DNA of 64,000 nt. Origin: Tritrichomonas musculus (taxonomy: Eukaryota > Parabasalia > Tritrichomonadida > Tritrichomonadidae). The notes beneath the pieces were generated by a model. The model did not search any database and was not told the origin of the DNA. It saw nothing but the letters and a program-made list of their open reading frames with translations. Positions 33,096 to 47,731 of this stretch are shown piece after piece; positions within the stretch are counted from its first letter, which is position 1; the number at the start of each line of letters is the position of its first letter. Made by a program: the position numbers and the translations under genes. The stretch is from positions 8,326,747 through 8,390,746 of the forward strand of contig JAPFFF010000004.1 in assembly GCA_039105265.1 (NCBI GenBank). The letters run 5' to 3'.

Positions 33096-33719
33096 TCAAA
33101 TAACTTTTTTCTAATATGAAAAACTTCAATGAGTAAAGCATAATTAAACCGAATTTTATATAACGCATTTCATCTGCTCGTATCATTATATTTATTGACT
33201 TTTATCAGATAACCTATTTTTGATGATCGTTGATAATCATACTTCGAAAACTTTCAAAATGTTTTTAATTTTATATATTTCTTTTATATAATAAACATAA
33301 TGTTTAATTTGTTCTTTAATTTATATCTTATTATTTATTTTTATAAAGATAAAATTATTTCAAAACAAAACCTCCCTTTGAAATTTGTCATTTAACAAAT
33401 CAATAAACAAATATAAATCATTCAAAAAGCTAATATAAAAAGTTAAATGACCATTAAACGTATTATTATTTACCAATTCATATAAAAAGTGAAGTATTTG
33501 AAAAAAAAAATTTTTTTCTTGTCAATTGAATGCATTGGTTTTACATTTTCAACCACATCGCTTTTGTCACAAAAGATAAACAAGCAAACAACGCTTTATC
33601 ACCATTTTGAATCTCAACTTATAAATTACTATAAAGAATGCATAAATACAAATAAATAAAGAAAAAATAATTCACAATATTATAGTTACATTTTTGTTTA
33701 CCCCCTCTCTCAATTTTGA

Positions 33720-33752
<33 letters not shown>

Positions 33753-34535
33753 TAAATAACTCATACTTTTTTTTACCCTCTCAGCTTTTCAAACTGTTGG
33801 GAAACACGAAAGTCATAAGTACATGAAAAGTATGATTTAAGAAAACTGCTAAACATTCTTTTGTTAATGATAATAATTATGAGGTTTAATTATTGTAATG
33901 ATGAGTGTAATTAGATTGAGAGAAGCAGTGGCAGTTTATAAGGCAATGCAGTTGTGGTTGATTGTTCAAAGAAGTAGTAGTGTTATGACTCAATGCATAA
34001 GTAGTAGTTTATTACAAATAAATAAACAAATATAAATAGATAGTAATGTTTTATAAATTAACAAAATAATATTTTAAAAATAAATATTGGTATAAATGAG
34101 GAAAATAATGTGCATGCATCCGATTAAACGAGGTGCATGCATCCGATTGAACGAGATGAATGAATCCGATTAAACGAGATGAATGAATCCGATTAAACAA
34201 GGTGCATGCATCCGATTAAACGAGATGAATGAATCCGATTGAACGAGGTGCATGCATCCGATTAAACGAGGTGCATGCATCCGATTAAACGAGATGAATG
34301 AATCCGATTGAACGAGATGAATGAATCCGATTGAACGAGGTGCATGCATCCGATTAAACGAGGCGCATGCATCCGATTAAACAAAGTGTATGTATTTAGT
34401 TATTAATTTAGATAATGAATTTTTTTTTGTTTAAATCTATATAAAACTGGATATTTTTTTTTTAAAACAAAGTTAAGTGATAATCTTATATTGAATTTTT
34501 ATTTAACCCGTTTATGCTGACTTCATTTATTTATA

Positions 34536-34973
34536 ATGCATCCCAAGAATAGCAAGTGGAAAGGAATAATGATTTCTGGAATTGATCCAAATTGTCCACC
34601 AATACTTTATCGACTCGACGAGAAAGAAAAGCATGTGCATAAATTCAAAAAGCAAAAACGTCGGAACATGAAAAAACTTGTTTTAGAATTGAAAAACTAC
34701 AACCAACCACCACCACCACCACCGCCACCGCCACCACTACTGCTGCCACTACCACAAAACACTAATAATAACAACAACAACTACAATGAAAATTTCACCA
34801 TAATCACCACTACAAACACCACCAATGCTGCTGCTGCTACTACTACTAACAACAACACAGAGATGGAACAAGATCAATTGATTCTCCTTGATGATCACGA
34901 TTGTAATTTCGCGAATATTGAACTGGACTCAGGTTCTGATTTCGGTCTTGATTTTTGGTGGGAATGGCCCTGA
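34536..34973 (+). CDS. Array gene 15
   Basis: Product identical to gene 1. TATA 34438-34445, minisatellite 34110-34385, AATAAA 35168-35173. Confidence 0.73.
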   Translation: MHPKNSKWKGIMISGIDPNCPPILYRLDEKEKHVHKFKKQKRRNMKKLVLELKNYNQPPPPPPPPPPLLLPLPQNTNNNNNNYNENFTIITTTNTTNAAAATTTNNNTEMEQDQLILLDDHDCNFANIELDSGSDFGLDFWWEWP

Positions 34974-35597
34974 TCAAATAACTTTTTTCTAATATGAAAA
35001 ACTTCAATGAGTAAAGCATAATTAAACCGAATTTTATATAACGCATTTCATCTGCTCGTATCATTATATTTATTGACTTTTATCAGATAACCTATTTTTG
35101 ATGATCGTTGATAATCATACTTCGAAAACTTTCAAAATGTTTTTAATTTTATATATTTCTTTTATATAATAAACATAATGTTTAATTTGTTCTTTAATTT
35201 ATATCTTATTATTTATTTTTATAAAGATAAAATTATTTCAAAACAAAACCTCCCTTTGAAATTTGTCATTTAACAAATCAATAAACAAATATAAATCATT
35301 CAAAAAGCTAATATAAAAAGTTAAATGACCATTAAACGTATTATTATTTACCAATTCATATAAAAAGTGAAGTATTTGAAAAAAAAAATTTTTTTCTTGT
35401 CAATTGAATGCATTGGTTTTACATTTTCAACCACATCGCTTTTGTCACAAAAGATAAACAAGCAAACAACGCTTTATCACCATTTTGAATCTCAACTTAT
35501 AAATTACTATAAAGAATGCATAAATACAAATAAATAAAGAAAAAATAATTCACAATATTATAGTTACATTTTTGTTTACCCCCTCTCTCAATTTTGA

Positions 35598-35630
<33 letters not shown>

Positions 35631-36413
35631 TAAATAACTCATACTTTTTTTTACCCTCTCAGCTTTTCAAACTGTTGGGAAACACGAAAGTCATAAGTAC
35701 ATGAAAAGTATGATTTAAGAAAACTGCTAAACATTCTTTTGTTAATGATAATAATTATGAGGTTTAATTATTGTAATGATGAGTGTAATTAGATTGAGAG
35801 AAGCAGTGGCAGTTTATAAGGCAATGCAGTTGTGGTTGATTGTTCAAAGAAGTAGTAGTGTTATGACTCAATGCATAAGTAGTAGTTTATTACAAATAAA
35901 TAAACAAATATAAATAGATAGTAATGTTTTATAAATTAACAAAATAATATTTTAAAAATAAATATTGGTATAAATGAGGAAAATAATGTGCATGCATCCG
36001 ATTAAACGAGGTGCATGCATCCGATTGAACGAGATGAATGAATCCGATTAAACGAGATGAATGAATCCGATTAAACAAGGTGCATGCATCCGATTAAACG
36101 AGATGAATGAATCCGATTGAACGAGGTGCATGCATCCGATTAAACGAGGTGCATGCATCCGATTAAACGAGATGAATGAATCCGATTGAACGAGATGAAT
36201 GAATCCGATTGAACGAGGTGCATGCATCCGATTAAACGAGGCGCATGCATCCGATTAAACAAAGTGTATGTATTTAGTTATTAATTTAGATAATGAATTT
36301 TTTTTTGTTTAAATCTATATAAAACTGGATATTTTTTTTTTAAAACAAAGTTAAGTGATAATCTTATATTGAATTTTTATTTAACCCGTTTATGCTGACT
36401 TCATTTATTTATA

Positions 36414-36851
36414 ATGCATCCCAAGAATAGCAAGTGGAAAGGAATAATGATTTCTGGAATTGATCCAAATTGTCCACCAATACTTTATCGACTCGACGAG
36501 AAAGAAAAGCATGTGCATAAATTCAAAAAGCAAAAACGTCGGAACATGAAAAAACTTGTTTTAGAATTGAAAAACTACAACCAACCACCACCACCACCAC
36601 CGCCACCGCCACCACTACTGCTGCCACTACCACAAAACACTAATAATAACAACAACAACTACAATGAAAATTTCACCATAATCACCACTACAAACACCAC
36701 CAATGCTGCTGCTGCTACTACTACTAACAACAACACAGAGATGGAACAAGATCAATTGATTCTCCTTGATGATCACGATTGTAATTTCGCGAATATTGAA
36801 CTGGACTCAGGTTCTGATTTCGGTCTTGATTTTTGGTGGGAATGGCCCTGA
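36414..36851 (+). CDS. Array gene 16
   Basis: Product identical to gene 1. TATA 36316-36323, minisatellite 35988-36263, AATAAA 37046-37051. Confidence 0.73.
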   Translation: MHPKNSKWKGIMISGIDPNCPPILYRLDEKEKHVHKFKKQKRRNMKKLVLELKNYNQPPPPPPPPPPLLLPLPQNTNNNNNNYNENFTIITTTNTTNAAAATTTNNNTEMEQDQLILLDDHDCNFANIELDSGSDFGLDFWWEWP

Positions 36852-37475
36852 TCAAATAACTTTTTTCTAATATGAAAAACTTCAATGAGTAAAGCATAAT
36901 TAAACCGAATTTTATATAACGCATTTCATCTGCTCGTATCATTATATTTATTGACTTTTATCAGATAACCTATTTTTGATGATCGTTGATAATCATACTT
37001 CGAAAACTTTCAAAATGTTTTTAATTTTATATATTTCTTTTATATAATAAACATAATGTTTAATTTGTTCTTTAATTTATATCTTATTATTTATTTTTAT
37101 AAAGATAAAATTATTTCAAAACAAAACCTCCCTTTGAAATTTGTCATTTAACAAATCAATAAACAAATATAAATCATTCAAAAAGCTAATATAAAAAGTT
37201 AAATGACCATTAAACGTATTATTATTTACCAATTCATATAAAAAGTGAAGTATTTGAAAAAAAAAATTTTTTTCTTGTCAATTGAATGCATTGGTTTTAC
37301 ATTTTCAACCACATCGCTTTTGTCACAAAAGATAAACAAGCAAACAACGCTTTATCACCATTTTGAATCTCAACTTATAAATTACTATAAAGAATGCATA
37401 AATACAAATAAATAAAGAAAAAATAATTCACAATATTATAGTTACATTTTTGTTTACCCCCTCTCTCAATTTTGA

Positions 37476-37508
<33 letters not shown>

Positions 37509-38291
37509 TAAATAACTCATACTTTTTTTTACCCTCTCAGCTTTTCAAACTGTTGGGAAACACGAAAGTCATAAGTACATGAAAAGTATGATTTAAGAAA
37601 ACTGCTAAACATTCTTTTGTTAATGATAATAATTATGAGGTTTAATTATTGTAATGATGAGTGTAATTAGATTGAGAGAAGCAGTGGCAGTTTATAAGGC
37701 AATGCAGTTGTGGTTGATTGTTCAAAGAAGTAGTAGTGTTATGACTCAATGCATAAGTAGTAGTTTATTACAAATAAATAAACAAATATAAATAGATAGT
37801 AATGTTTTATAAATTAACAAAATAATATTTTAAAAATAAATATTGGTATAAATGAGGAAAATAATGTGCATGCATCCGATTAAACGAGGTGCATGCATCC
37901 GATTGAACGAGATGAATGAATCCGATTAAACGAGATGAATGAATCCGATTAAACAAGGTGCATGCATCCGATTAAACGAGATGAATGAATCCGATTGAAC
38001 GAGGTGCATGCATCCGATTAAACGAGGTGCATGCATCCGATTAAACGAGATGAATGAATCCGATTGAACGAGATGAATGAATCCGATTGAACGAGGTGCA
38101 TGCATCCGATTAAACGAGGCGCATGCATCCGATTAAACAAAGTGTATGTATTTAGTTATTAATTTAGATAATGAATTTTTTTTTGTTTAAATCTATATAA
38201 AACTGGATATTTTTTTTTTAAAACAAAGTTAAGTGATAATCTTATATTGAATTTTTATTTAACCCGTTTATGCTGACTTCATTTATTTATA

Positions 38292-38729
38292 ATGCATCCC
38301 AAGAATAGCAAGTGGAAAGGAATAATGATTTCTGGAATTGATCCAAATTGTCCACCAATACTTTATCGACTCGACGAGAAAGAAAAGCATGTGCATAAAT
38401 TCAAAAAGCAAAAACGTCGGAACATGAAAAAACTTGTTTTAGAATTGAAAAACTACAACCAACCACCACCACCACCACCGCCACCGCCACCACTACTGCT
38501 GCCACTACCACAAAACACTAATAATAACAACAACAACTACAATGAAAATTTCACCATAATCACCACTACAAACACCACCAATGCTGCTGCTGCTACTACT
38601 ACTAACAACAACACAGAGATGGAACAAGATCAATTGATTCTCCTTGATGATCACGATTGTAATTTCGCGAATATTGAACTGGACTCAGGTTCTGATTTCG
38701 GTCTTGATTTTTGGTGGGAATGGCCCTGA
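38292..38729 (+). CDS. Array gene 17
   Basis: Product identical to gene 1. TATA 38194-38201, minisatellite 37866-38141, AATAAA 38924-38929. Confidence 0.73.
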   Translation: MHPKNSKWKGIMISGIDPNCPPILYRLDEKEKHVHKFKKQKRRNMKKLVLELKNYNQPPPPPPPPPPLLLPLPQNTNNNNNNYNENFTIITTTNTTNAAAATTTNNNTEMEQDQLILLDDHDCNFANIELDSGSDFGLDFWWEWP

Positions 38730-39353
38730 TCAAATAACTTTTTTCTAATATGAAAAACTTCAATGAGTAAAGCATAATTAAACCGAATTTTATATAACGC
38801 ATTTCATCTGCTCGTATCATTATATTTATTGACTTTTATCAGATAACCTATTTTTGATGATCGTTGATAATCATACTTCGAAAACTTTCAAAATGTTTTT
38901 AATTTTATATATTTCTTTTATATAATAAACATAATGTTTAATTTGTTCTTTAATTTATATCTTATTATTTATTTTTATAAAGATAAAATTATTTCAAAAC
39001 AAAACCTCCCTTTGAAATTTGTCATTTAACAAATCAATAAACAAATATAAATCATTCAAAAAGCTAATATAAAAAGTTAAATGACCATTAAACGTATTAT
39101 TATTTACCAATTCATATAAAAAGTGAAGTATTTGAAAAAAAAAATTTTTTTCTTGTCAATTGAATGCATTGGTTTTACATTTTCAACCACATCGCTTTTG
39201 TCACAAAAGATAAACAAGCAAACAACGCTTTATCACCATTTTGAATCTCAACTTATAAATTACTATAAAGAATGCATAAATACAAATAAATAAAGAAAAA
39301 ATAATTCACAATATTATAGTTACATTTTTGTTTACCCCCTCTCTCAATTTTGA

Positions 39354-39386
<33 letters not shown>

Positions 39387-39743
39387 TAAATAACTCATAC
39401 TTTTTTTTACCCTCTCAGCTTTTCAAACTGTTGGGAAACACGAAAGTCATAAGTACATGAAAAGTATGATTTAAGAAAACTGCTAAACATTCTTTTGTTA
39501 ATGATAATAATTATGAGGTTTAATTATTGTAATGATGAGTGTAATTAGATTGAGAGAAGCAGTGGCAGTTTATAAGGCAATGCAGTTGTGGTTGATTGTT
39601 CAAAGAAGTAGTAGTGTTATGACTCAATGCATAAGTAGTAGTTTATTACAAATAAATAAACAAATATAAATAGATAGTAATGTTTTATAAATTAACAAAA
39701 TAATATTTTAAAAATAAATATTGGTATAAATGAGGAAAATAAT

Positions 39744-40024
39744 GTGCATGCATCCGATTAAACGAGGTGCATGCATCCGATTGAACGAGATGAATGAATC
39801 CGATTAAACGAGATGAATGAATCCGATTAAACAAGGTGCATGCATCCGATTAAACGAGATGAATGAATCCGATGCATCCGAACGAGGTGCATGCATCCGA
39901 TTAAACGAGGTGCATGCATCCGATTAAACGAGATGAATGAATCCGATTGAACGAGATGAATGAATCCGATTGAACGAGGTGCATGCATCCGATTAAACGA
40001 GGCGCATGCATCCGATTAAACAAA
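39744..40024. repeat. Minisatellite variant with 5-bp net gain (gene 18)
   Basis: In the sixth monomer the single T between CCGAT and GAACGAG is replaced by GCATCC, making CCGATGCATCCGAACGAG. The added bases copy part of a neighbouring P monomer, as expected for template slippage within the block. Unique to this unit. Confidence 0.85.
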
Positions 40025-40174
40025 GTGTATGTATTTAGTTATTAATTTAGATAATGAATTTTTTTTTGTTTAAATCTATATAAAACTGGATATTTTTTTT
40101 TTAAAACAAAGTTAAGTGATAATCTTATATTGAATTTTTATTTAACCCGTTTATGCTGACTTCATTTATTTATA

Positions 40175-40612
40175 ATGCATCCCAAGAATAGCAAGTGGAA
40201 AGGAATAATGATTTCTGGAATTGATCCAAATTGTCCACCAATACTTTATCGACTCGACGAGAAAGAAAAGCATGTGCATAAATTCAAAAAGCAAAAACGT
40301 CGGAACATGAAAAAACTTGTTTTAGAATTGAAAAACTACAACCAACCACCACCACCACCACCGCCACCGCCACCACTACTGCTGCCACTACCACAAAACA
40401 CTAATAATAACAACAACAACTACAATGAAAATTTCACCATAATCACCACTACAAACACCACCAATGCTGCTGCTGCTACTACTACTAACAACAACACAGA
40501 GATGGAACAAGATCAATTGATTCTCCTTGATGATCACGATTGTAATTTCGCGAATATTGAACTGGACTCAGGTTCTGATTTCGGTCTTGATTTTTGGTGG
40601 GAATGGCCCTGA
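40175..40612 (+). CDS. Array gene 18
   Basis: Product identical to gene 1. TATA 40077-40084, AATAAA 40807-40812. Upstream minisatellite has the private 5-bp change. Confidence 0.73.
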   Translation: MHPKNSKWKGIMISGIDPNCPPILYRLDEKEKHVHKFKKQKRRNMKKLVLELKNYNQPPPPPPPPPPLLLPLPQNTNNNNNNYNENFTIITTTNTTNAAAATTTNNNTEMEQDQLILLDDHDCNFANIELDSGSDFGLDFWWEWP

Positions 40613-41236
40613 TCAAATAACTTTTTTCTAATATGAAAAACTTCAATGAGTAAAGCATAATTAAACCGAATTTTATATAACGCATTTCATCTGCTCGTAT
40701 CATTATATTTATTGACTTTTATCAGATAACCTATTTTTGATGATCGTTGATAATCATACTTCGAAAACTTTCAAAATGTTTTTAATTTTATATATTTCTT
40801 TTATATAATAAACATAATGTTTAATTTGTTCTTTAATTTATATCTTATTATTTATTTTTATAAAGATAAAATTATTTCAAAACAAAACCTCCCTTTGAAA
40901 TTTGTCATTTAACAAATCAATAAACAAATATAAATCATTCAAAAAGCTAATATAAAAAGTTAAATGACCATTAAACGTATTATTATTTACCAATTCATAT
41001 AAAAAGTGAAGTATTTGAAAAAAAAAATTTTTTTCTTGTCAATTGAATGCATTGGTTTTACATTTTCAACCACATCGCTTTTGTCACAAAAGATAAACAA
41101 GCAAACAACGCTTTATCACCATTTTGAATCTCAACTTATAAATTACTATAAAGAATGCATAAATACAAATAAATAAAGAAAAAATAATTCACAATATTAT
41201 AGTTACATTTTTGTTTACCCCCTCTCTCAATTTTGA

Positions 41237-41269
<33 letters not shown>

Positions 41270-42052
41270 TAAATAACTCATACTTTTTTTTACCCTCTCA
41301 GCTTTTCAAACTGTTGGGAAACACGAAAGTCATAAGTACATGAAAAGTATGATTTAAGAAAACTGCTAAACATTCTTTTGTTAATGATAATAATTATGAG
41401 GTTTAATTATTGTAATGATGAGTGTAATTAGATTGAGAGAAGCAGTGGCAGTTTATAAGGCAATGCAGTTGTGGTTGATTGTTCAAAGAAGTAGTAGTGT
41501 TATGACTCAATGCATAAGTAGTAGTTTATTACAAATAAATAAACAAATATAAATAGATAGTAATGTTTTATAAATTAACAAAATAATATTTTAAAAATAA
41601 ATATTGGTATAAATGAGGAAAATAATGTGCATGCATCCGATTAAACGAGGTGCATGCATCCGATTGAACGAGATGAATGAATCCGATTAAACGAGATGAA
41701 TGAATCCGATTAAACAAGGTGCATGCATCCGATTAAACGAGATGAATGAATCCGATTGAACGAGGTGCATGCATCCGATTAAACGAGGTGCATGCATCCG
41801 ATTAAACGAGATGAATGAATCCGATTGAACGAGATGAATGAATCCGATTGAACGAGGTGCATGCATCCGATTAAACGAGGCGCATGCATCCGATTAAACA
41901 AAGTGTATGTATTTAGTTATTAATTTAGATAATGAATTTTTTTTTGTTTAAATCTATATAAAACTGGATATTTTTTTTTTAAAACAAAGTTAAGTGATAA
42001 TCTTATATTGAATTTTTATTTAACCCGTTTATGCTGACTTCATTTATTTATA

Positions 42053-42490
42053 ATGCATCCCAAGAATAGCAAGTGGAAAGGAATAATGATTTCTGGAATT
42101 GATCCAAATTGTCCACCAATACTTTATCGACTCGACGAGAAAGAAAAGCATGTGCATAAATTCAAAAAGCAAAAACGTCGGAACATGAAAAAACTTGTTT
42201 TAGAATTGAAAAACTACAACCAACCACCACCACCACCACCGCCACCGCCACCACTACTGCTGCCACTACCACAAAACACTAATAATAACAACAACAACTA
42301 CAATGAAAATTTCACCATAATCACCACTACAAACACCACCAATGCTGCTGCTGCTACTACTACTAACAACAACACAGAGATGGAACAAGATCAATTGATT
42401 CTCCTTGATGATCACGATTGTAATTTCGCGAATATTGAACTGGACTCAGGTTCTGATTTCGGTCTTGATTTTTGGTGGGAATGGCCCTGA
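42053..42490 (+). CDS. Array gene 19
   Basis: Product identical to gene 1. TATA 41955-41962, minisatellite 41627-41902, AATAAA 42685-42690. Confidence 0.73.
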   Translation: MHPKNSKWKGIMISGIDPNCPPILYRLDEKEKHVHKFKKQKRRNMKKLVLELKNYNQPPPPPPPPPPLLLPLPQNTNNNNNNYNENFTIITTTNTTNAAAATTTNNNTEMEQDQLILLDDHDCNFANIELDSGSDFGLDFWWEWP

Positions 42491-43114
42491 TCAAATAACT
42501 TTTTTCTAATATGAAAAACTTCAATGAGTAAAGCATAATTAAACCGAATTTTATATAACGCATTTCATCTGCTCGTATCATTATATTTATTGACTTTTAT
42601 CAGATAACCTATTTTTGATGATCGTTGATAATCATACTTCGAAAACTTTCAAAATGTTTTTAATTTTATATATTTCTTTTATATAATAAACATAATGTTT
42701 AATTTGTTCTTTAATTTATATCTTATTATTTATTTTTATAAAGATAAAATTATTTCAAAACAAAACCTCCCTTTGAAATTTGTCATTTAACAAATCAATA
42801 AACAAATATAAATCATTCAAAAAGCTAATATAAAAAGTTAAATGACCATTAAACGTATTATTATTTACCAATTCATATAAAAAGTGAAGTATTTGAAAAA
42901 AAAAATTTTTTTCTTGTCAATTGAATGCATTGGTTTTACATTTTCAACCACATCGCTTTTGTCACAAAAGATAAACAAGCAAACAACGCTTTATCACCAT
43001 TTTGAATCTCAACTTATAAATTACTATAAAGAATGCATAAATACAAATAAATAAAGAAAAAATAATTCACAATATTATAGTTACATTTTTGTTTACCCCC
43101 TCTCTCAATTTTGA

Positions 43115-43147
<33 letters not shown>

Positions 43148-43504
43148 TAAATAACTCATACTTTTTTTTACCCTCTCAGCTTTTCAAACTGTTGGGAAAC
43201 ACGAAAGTCATAAGTACATGAAAAGTATGATTTAAGAAAACTGCTAAACATTCTTTTGTTAATGATAATAATTATGAGGTTTAATTATTGTAATGATGAG
43301 TGTAATTAGATTGAGAGAAGCAGTGGCAGTTTATAAGGCAATGCAGTTGTGGTTGATTGTTCAAAGAAGTAGTAGTGTTATGACTCAATGCATAAGTAGT
43401 AGTTTATTACAAATAAATAAACAAATATAAATAGATAGTAATGTTTTATAAATTAACAAAATAATATTTTAAAAATAAATATTGGTATAAATGAGGAAAA
43501 TAAT

Positions 43505-43803
43505 GTGCATGCATCCGATTAAACGAGGTGCATGCATCCGATTGAACGAGATGAATGAATCCGATTAAACGAGATGAATGAATCCGATTAAACGAGATGA
43601 ATGAATCCGATTAAACAAGGTGCATGCATCCGATTAAACGAGATGAATGAATCCGATTGAACGAGGTGCATGCATCCGATTAAACGAGGTGCATGCATCC
43701 GATTAAACGAGATGAATGAATCCGATTGAACGAGATGAATGAATCCGATTGAACGAGGTGCATGCATCCGATTAAACGAGGCGCATGCATCCGATTAAAC
43801 AAA
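43505..43803. repeat. Minisatellite variant, 13 copies with an extra Q (gene 20)
   Basis: Order PPQQQPQPPQQPP. The extra monomer differs from the one gained before genes 7 and 10. The same arrangement is at 47283-47581 before gene 22. Confidence 0.87.
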
Positions 43804-43953
43804 GTGTATGTATTTAGTTATTAATTTAGATAATGAATTTTTTTTTGTTTAAATCTATATAAAACTGGATATTTTTTTTTTAAAACAAAGTTAAGTGATA
43901 ATCTTATATTGAATTTTTATTTAACCCGTTTATGCTGACTTCATTTATTTATA

Positions 43954-44391
43954 ATGCATCCCAAGAATAGCAAGTGGAAAGGAATAATGATTTCTGGAAT
44001 TGATCCAAATTGTCCACCAATACTTTATCGACTCGACGAGAAAGAAAAGCATGTGCATAAATTCAAAAAGCAAAAACGTCGGAACATGAAAAAACTTGTT
44101 TTAGAATTGAAAAACTACAACCAACCACCACCACCACCACCGCCACCGCCACCACTACTGCTGCCACTACCACAAAACACTAATAATAACAACAACAACT
44201 ACAATGAAAATTTCACCATAATCACCACTACAAACACCACCAATGCTGCTGCTGCTACTACTACTAACAACAACACAGAGATGGAACAAGATCAATTGAT
44301 TCTCCTTGATGATCACGATTGTAATTTCGCGAATATTGAACTGGACTCAGGTTCTGATTTCGGTCTTGATTTTTGGTGGGAATGGCCCTGA
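43954..44391 (+). CDS. Array gene 20
   Basis: Product identical to gene 1. TATA 43856-43863, AATAAA 44586-44591. Confidence 0.73.
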   Translation: MHPKNSKWKGIMISGIDPNCPPILYRLDEKEKHVHKFKKQKRRNMKKLVLELKNYNQPPPPPPPPPPLLLPLPQNTNNNNNNYNENFTIITTTNTTNAAAATTTNNNTEMEQDQLILLDDHDCNFANIELDSGSDFGLDFWWEWP

Positions 44392-45015
44392 TCAAATAAC
44401 TTTTTTCTAATATGAAAAACTTCAATGAGTAAAGCATAATTAAACCGAATTTTATATAACGCATTTCATCTGCTCGTATCATTATATTTATTGACTTTTA
44501 TCAGATAACCTATTTTTGATGATCGTTGATAATCATACTTCGAAAACTTTCAAAATGTTTTTAATTTTATATATTTCTTTTATATAATAAACATAATGTT
44601 TAATTTGTTCTTTAATTTATATCTTATTATTTATTTTTATAAAGATAAAATTATTTCAAAACAAAACCTCCCTTTGAAATTTGTCATTTAACAAATCAAT
44701 AAACAAATATAAATCATTCAAAAAGCTAATATAAAAAGTTAAATGACCATTAAACGTATTATTATTTACCAATTCATATAAAAAGTGAAGTATTTGAAAA
44801 AAAAAATTTTTTTCTTGTCAATTGAATGCATTGGTTTTACATTTTCAACCACATCGCTTTTGTCACAAAAGATAAACAAGCAAACAACGCTTTATCACCA
44901 TTTTGAATCTCAACTTATAAATTACTATAAAGAATGCATAAATACAAATAAATAAAGAAAAAATAATTCACAATATTATAGTTACATTTTTGTTTACCCC
45001 CTCTCTCAATTTTGA

Positions 45016-45048
<33 letters not shown>

Positions 45049-45830
45049 TAAATAACTCATACTTTTTTTTACCCTCTCAGCTTTTCAAACTGTTGGGAAA
45101 CACGAAAGTCATAAGTACATGAAAAGTATGATTTAAGAAAACTGCTAAACATTCTTTTGTTAATGATAATAATTATGAGGTTTAATTATTGTAATGATGA
45201 GTGTAATTAGATTGAGAGAAGCAGTGGCAGTTTATAAGGCAATGCAGTTGTGGTTGATTGTTCAAAGAAGTAGTAGTGTTATGACTCAATGCATAAGTAG
45301 TAGTTTATTACAAATAAATAAACAAATATAAATAGATAGTAATGTTTTATAAATTAACAAAATAATATTTTAAAAATAAATATTGGTATAAATGAGGAAA
45401 ATAATGTGCATGCATCCGATTAAACGAGGTGCATGCATCCGATTGAACGAGATGAATGAATCCGATTAAACGAGATGAATGAATCCGATTAAACAAGGTG
45501 CATGCATCCGATTAAACGAGATGAATGAATCCGATTGAACGAGGTGCATGCATCCGATTAAACGAGGTGCATGCATCCGATTAAACGAGATGAATGAATC
45601 CGATTGAACGAGATGAATGAATCCGATTGAACGAGGTGCATGCATCCGATTAAACGAGGCGCATGCATCCGATTAAACAAAGTGTATGTATTTAGTTATT
45701 AATTTAGATAATGAATTTTTTTTTGTTTAAATCTATATAAAACTGGATATTTTTTTTTAAAACAAAGTTAAGTGATAATCTTATATTGAATTTTTATTTA
45801 ACCCGTTTATGCTGACTTCATTTATTTATA

Positions 45831-46268
45831 ATGCATCCCAAGAATAGCAAGTGGAAAGGAATAATGATTTCTGGAATTGATCCAAATTGTCCACCAATAC
45901 TTTATCGACTCGACGAGAAAGAAAAGCATGTGCATAAATTCAAAAAGCAAAAACGTCGGAACATGAAAAAACTTGTTTTAGAATTGAAAAACTACAACCA
46001 ACCACCACCACCACCACCGCCACCGCCACCACTACTGCTGCCACTACCACAAAACACTAATAATAACAACAACAACTACAATGAAAATTTCACCATAATC
46101 ACCACTACAAACACCACCAATGCTGCTGCTGCTACTACTACTAACAACAACACAGAGATGGAACAAGATCAATTGATTCTCCTTGATGATCACGATTGTA
46201 ATTTCGCGAATATTGAACTGGACTCAGGTTCTGATTTCGGTCTTGATTTTTGGTGGGAATGGCCCTGA
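45831..46268 (+). CDS. Array gene 21
   Basis: Product identical to gene 1. TATA 45734-45741 lies 97 bp before the ATG, because one T is missing from the T-run after it. Minisatellite 45406-45681 in reference order, AATAAA 46463-46468. It lies between two units sharing the extra-Q minisatellite. Confidence 0.73.
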   Translation: MHPKNSKWKGIMISGIDPNCPPILYRLDEKEKHVHKFKKQKRRNMKKLVLELKNYNQPPPPPPPPPPLLLPLPQNTNNNNNNYNENFTIITTTNTTNAAAATTTNNNTEMEQDQLILLDDHDCNFANIELDSGSDFGLDFWWEWP

Positions 46269-46892
46269 TCAAATAACTTTTTTCTAATATGAAAAACTTC
46301 AATGAGTAAAGCATAATTAAACCGAATTTTATATAACGCATTTCATCTGCTCGTATCATTATATTTATTGACTTTTATCAGATAACCTATTTTTGATGAT
46401 CGTTGATAATCATACTTCGAAAACTTTCAAAATGTTTTTAATTTTATATATTTCTTTTATATAATAAACATAATGTTTAATTTGTTCTTTAATTTATATC
46501 TTATTATTTATTTTTATAAAGATAAAATTATTTCAAAACAAAACCTCCCTTTGAAATTTGTCATTTAACAAATCAATAAACAAATATAAATCATTCAAAA
46601 AGCTAATATAAAAAGTTAAATGACCATTAAACGTATTATTATTTACCAATTCATATAAAAAGTGAAGTATTTGAAAAAAAAAATTTTTTTCTTGTCAATT
46701 GAATGCATTGGTTTTACATTTTCAACCACATCGCTTTTGTCACAAAAGATAAACAAGCAAACAACGCTTTATCACCATTTTGAATCTCAACTTATAAATT
46801 ACTATAAAGAATGCATAAATACAAATAAATAAAGAAAAAATAATTCACAATATTATAGTTACATTTTTGTTTACCCCCTCTCTCAATTTTGA

Positions 46893-46925
<33 letters not shown>

Positions 46926-47282
46926 TAAATAACTCATACTTTTTTTTACCCTCTCAGCTTTTCAAACTGTTGGGAAACACGAAAGTCATAAGTACATGAA
47001 AAGTATGATTTAAGAAAACTGCTAAACATTCTTTTGTTAATGATAATAATTATGAGGTTTAATTATTGTAATGATGAGTGTAATTAGATTGAGAGAAGCA
47101 GTGGCAGTTTATAAGGCAATGCAGTTGTGGTTGATTGTTCAAAGAAGTAGTAGTGTTATGACTCAATGCATAAGTAGTAGTTTATTACAAATAAATAAAC
47201 AAATATAAATAGATAGTAATGTTTTATAAATTAACAAAATAATATTTTAAAAATAAATATTGGTATAAATGAGGAAAATAAT

Positions 47283-47581
47283 GTGCATGCATCCGATTAA
47301 ACGAGGTGCATGCATCCGATTGAACGAGATGAATGAATCCGATTAAACGAGATGAATGAATCCGATTAAACGAGATGAATGAATCCGATTAAACAAGGTG
47401 CATGCATCCGATTAAACGAGATGAATGAATCCGATTGAACGAGGTGCATGCATCCGATTAAACGAGGTGCATGCATCCGATTAAACGAGATGAATGAATC
47501 CGATTGAACGAGATGAATGAATCCGATTGAACGAGGTGCATGCATCCGATTAAACGAGGCGCATGCATCCGATTAAACAAA
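47283..47581. repeat. Minisatellite variant, 13 copies with an extra Q (gene 22)
   Basis: Matches the block before gene 20 in monomer order, with one reference-type unit in between. Confidence 0.87.
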
Positions 47582-47731
47582 GTGTATGTATTTAGTTATT
47601 AATTTAGATAATGAATTTTTTTTTGTTTAAATCTATATAAAACTGGATATTTTTTTTTTAAAACAAAGTTAAGTGATAATCTTATATTGAATTTTTATTT
47701 AACCCGTTTATGCTGACTTCATTTATTTATA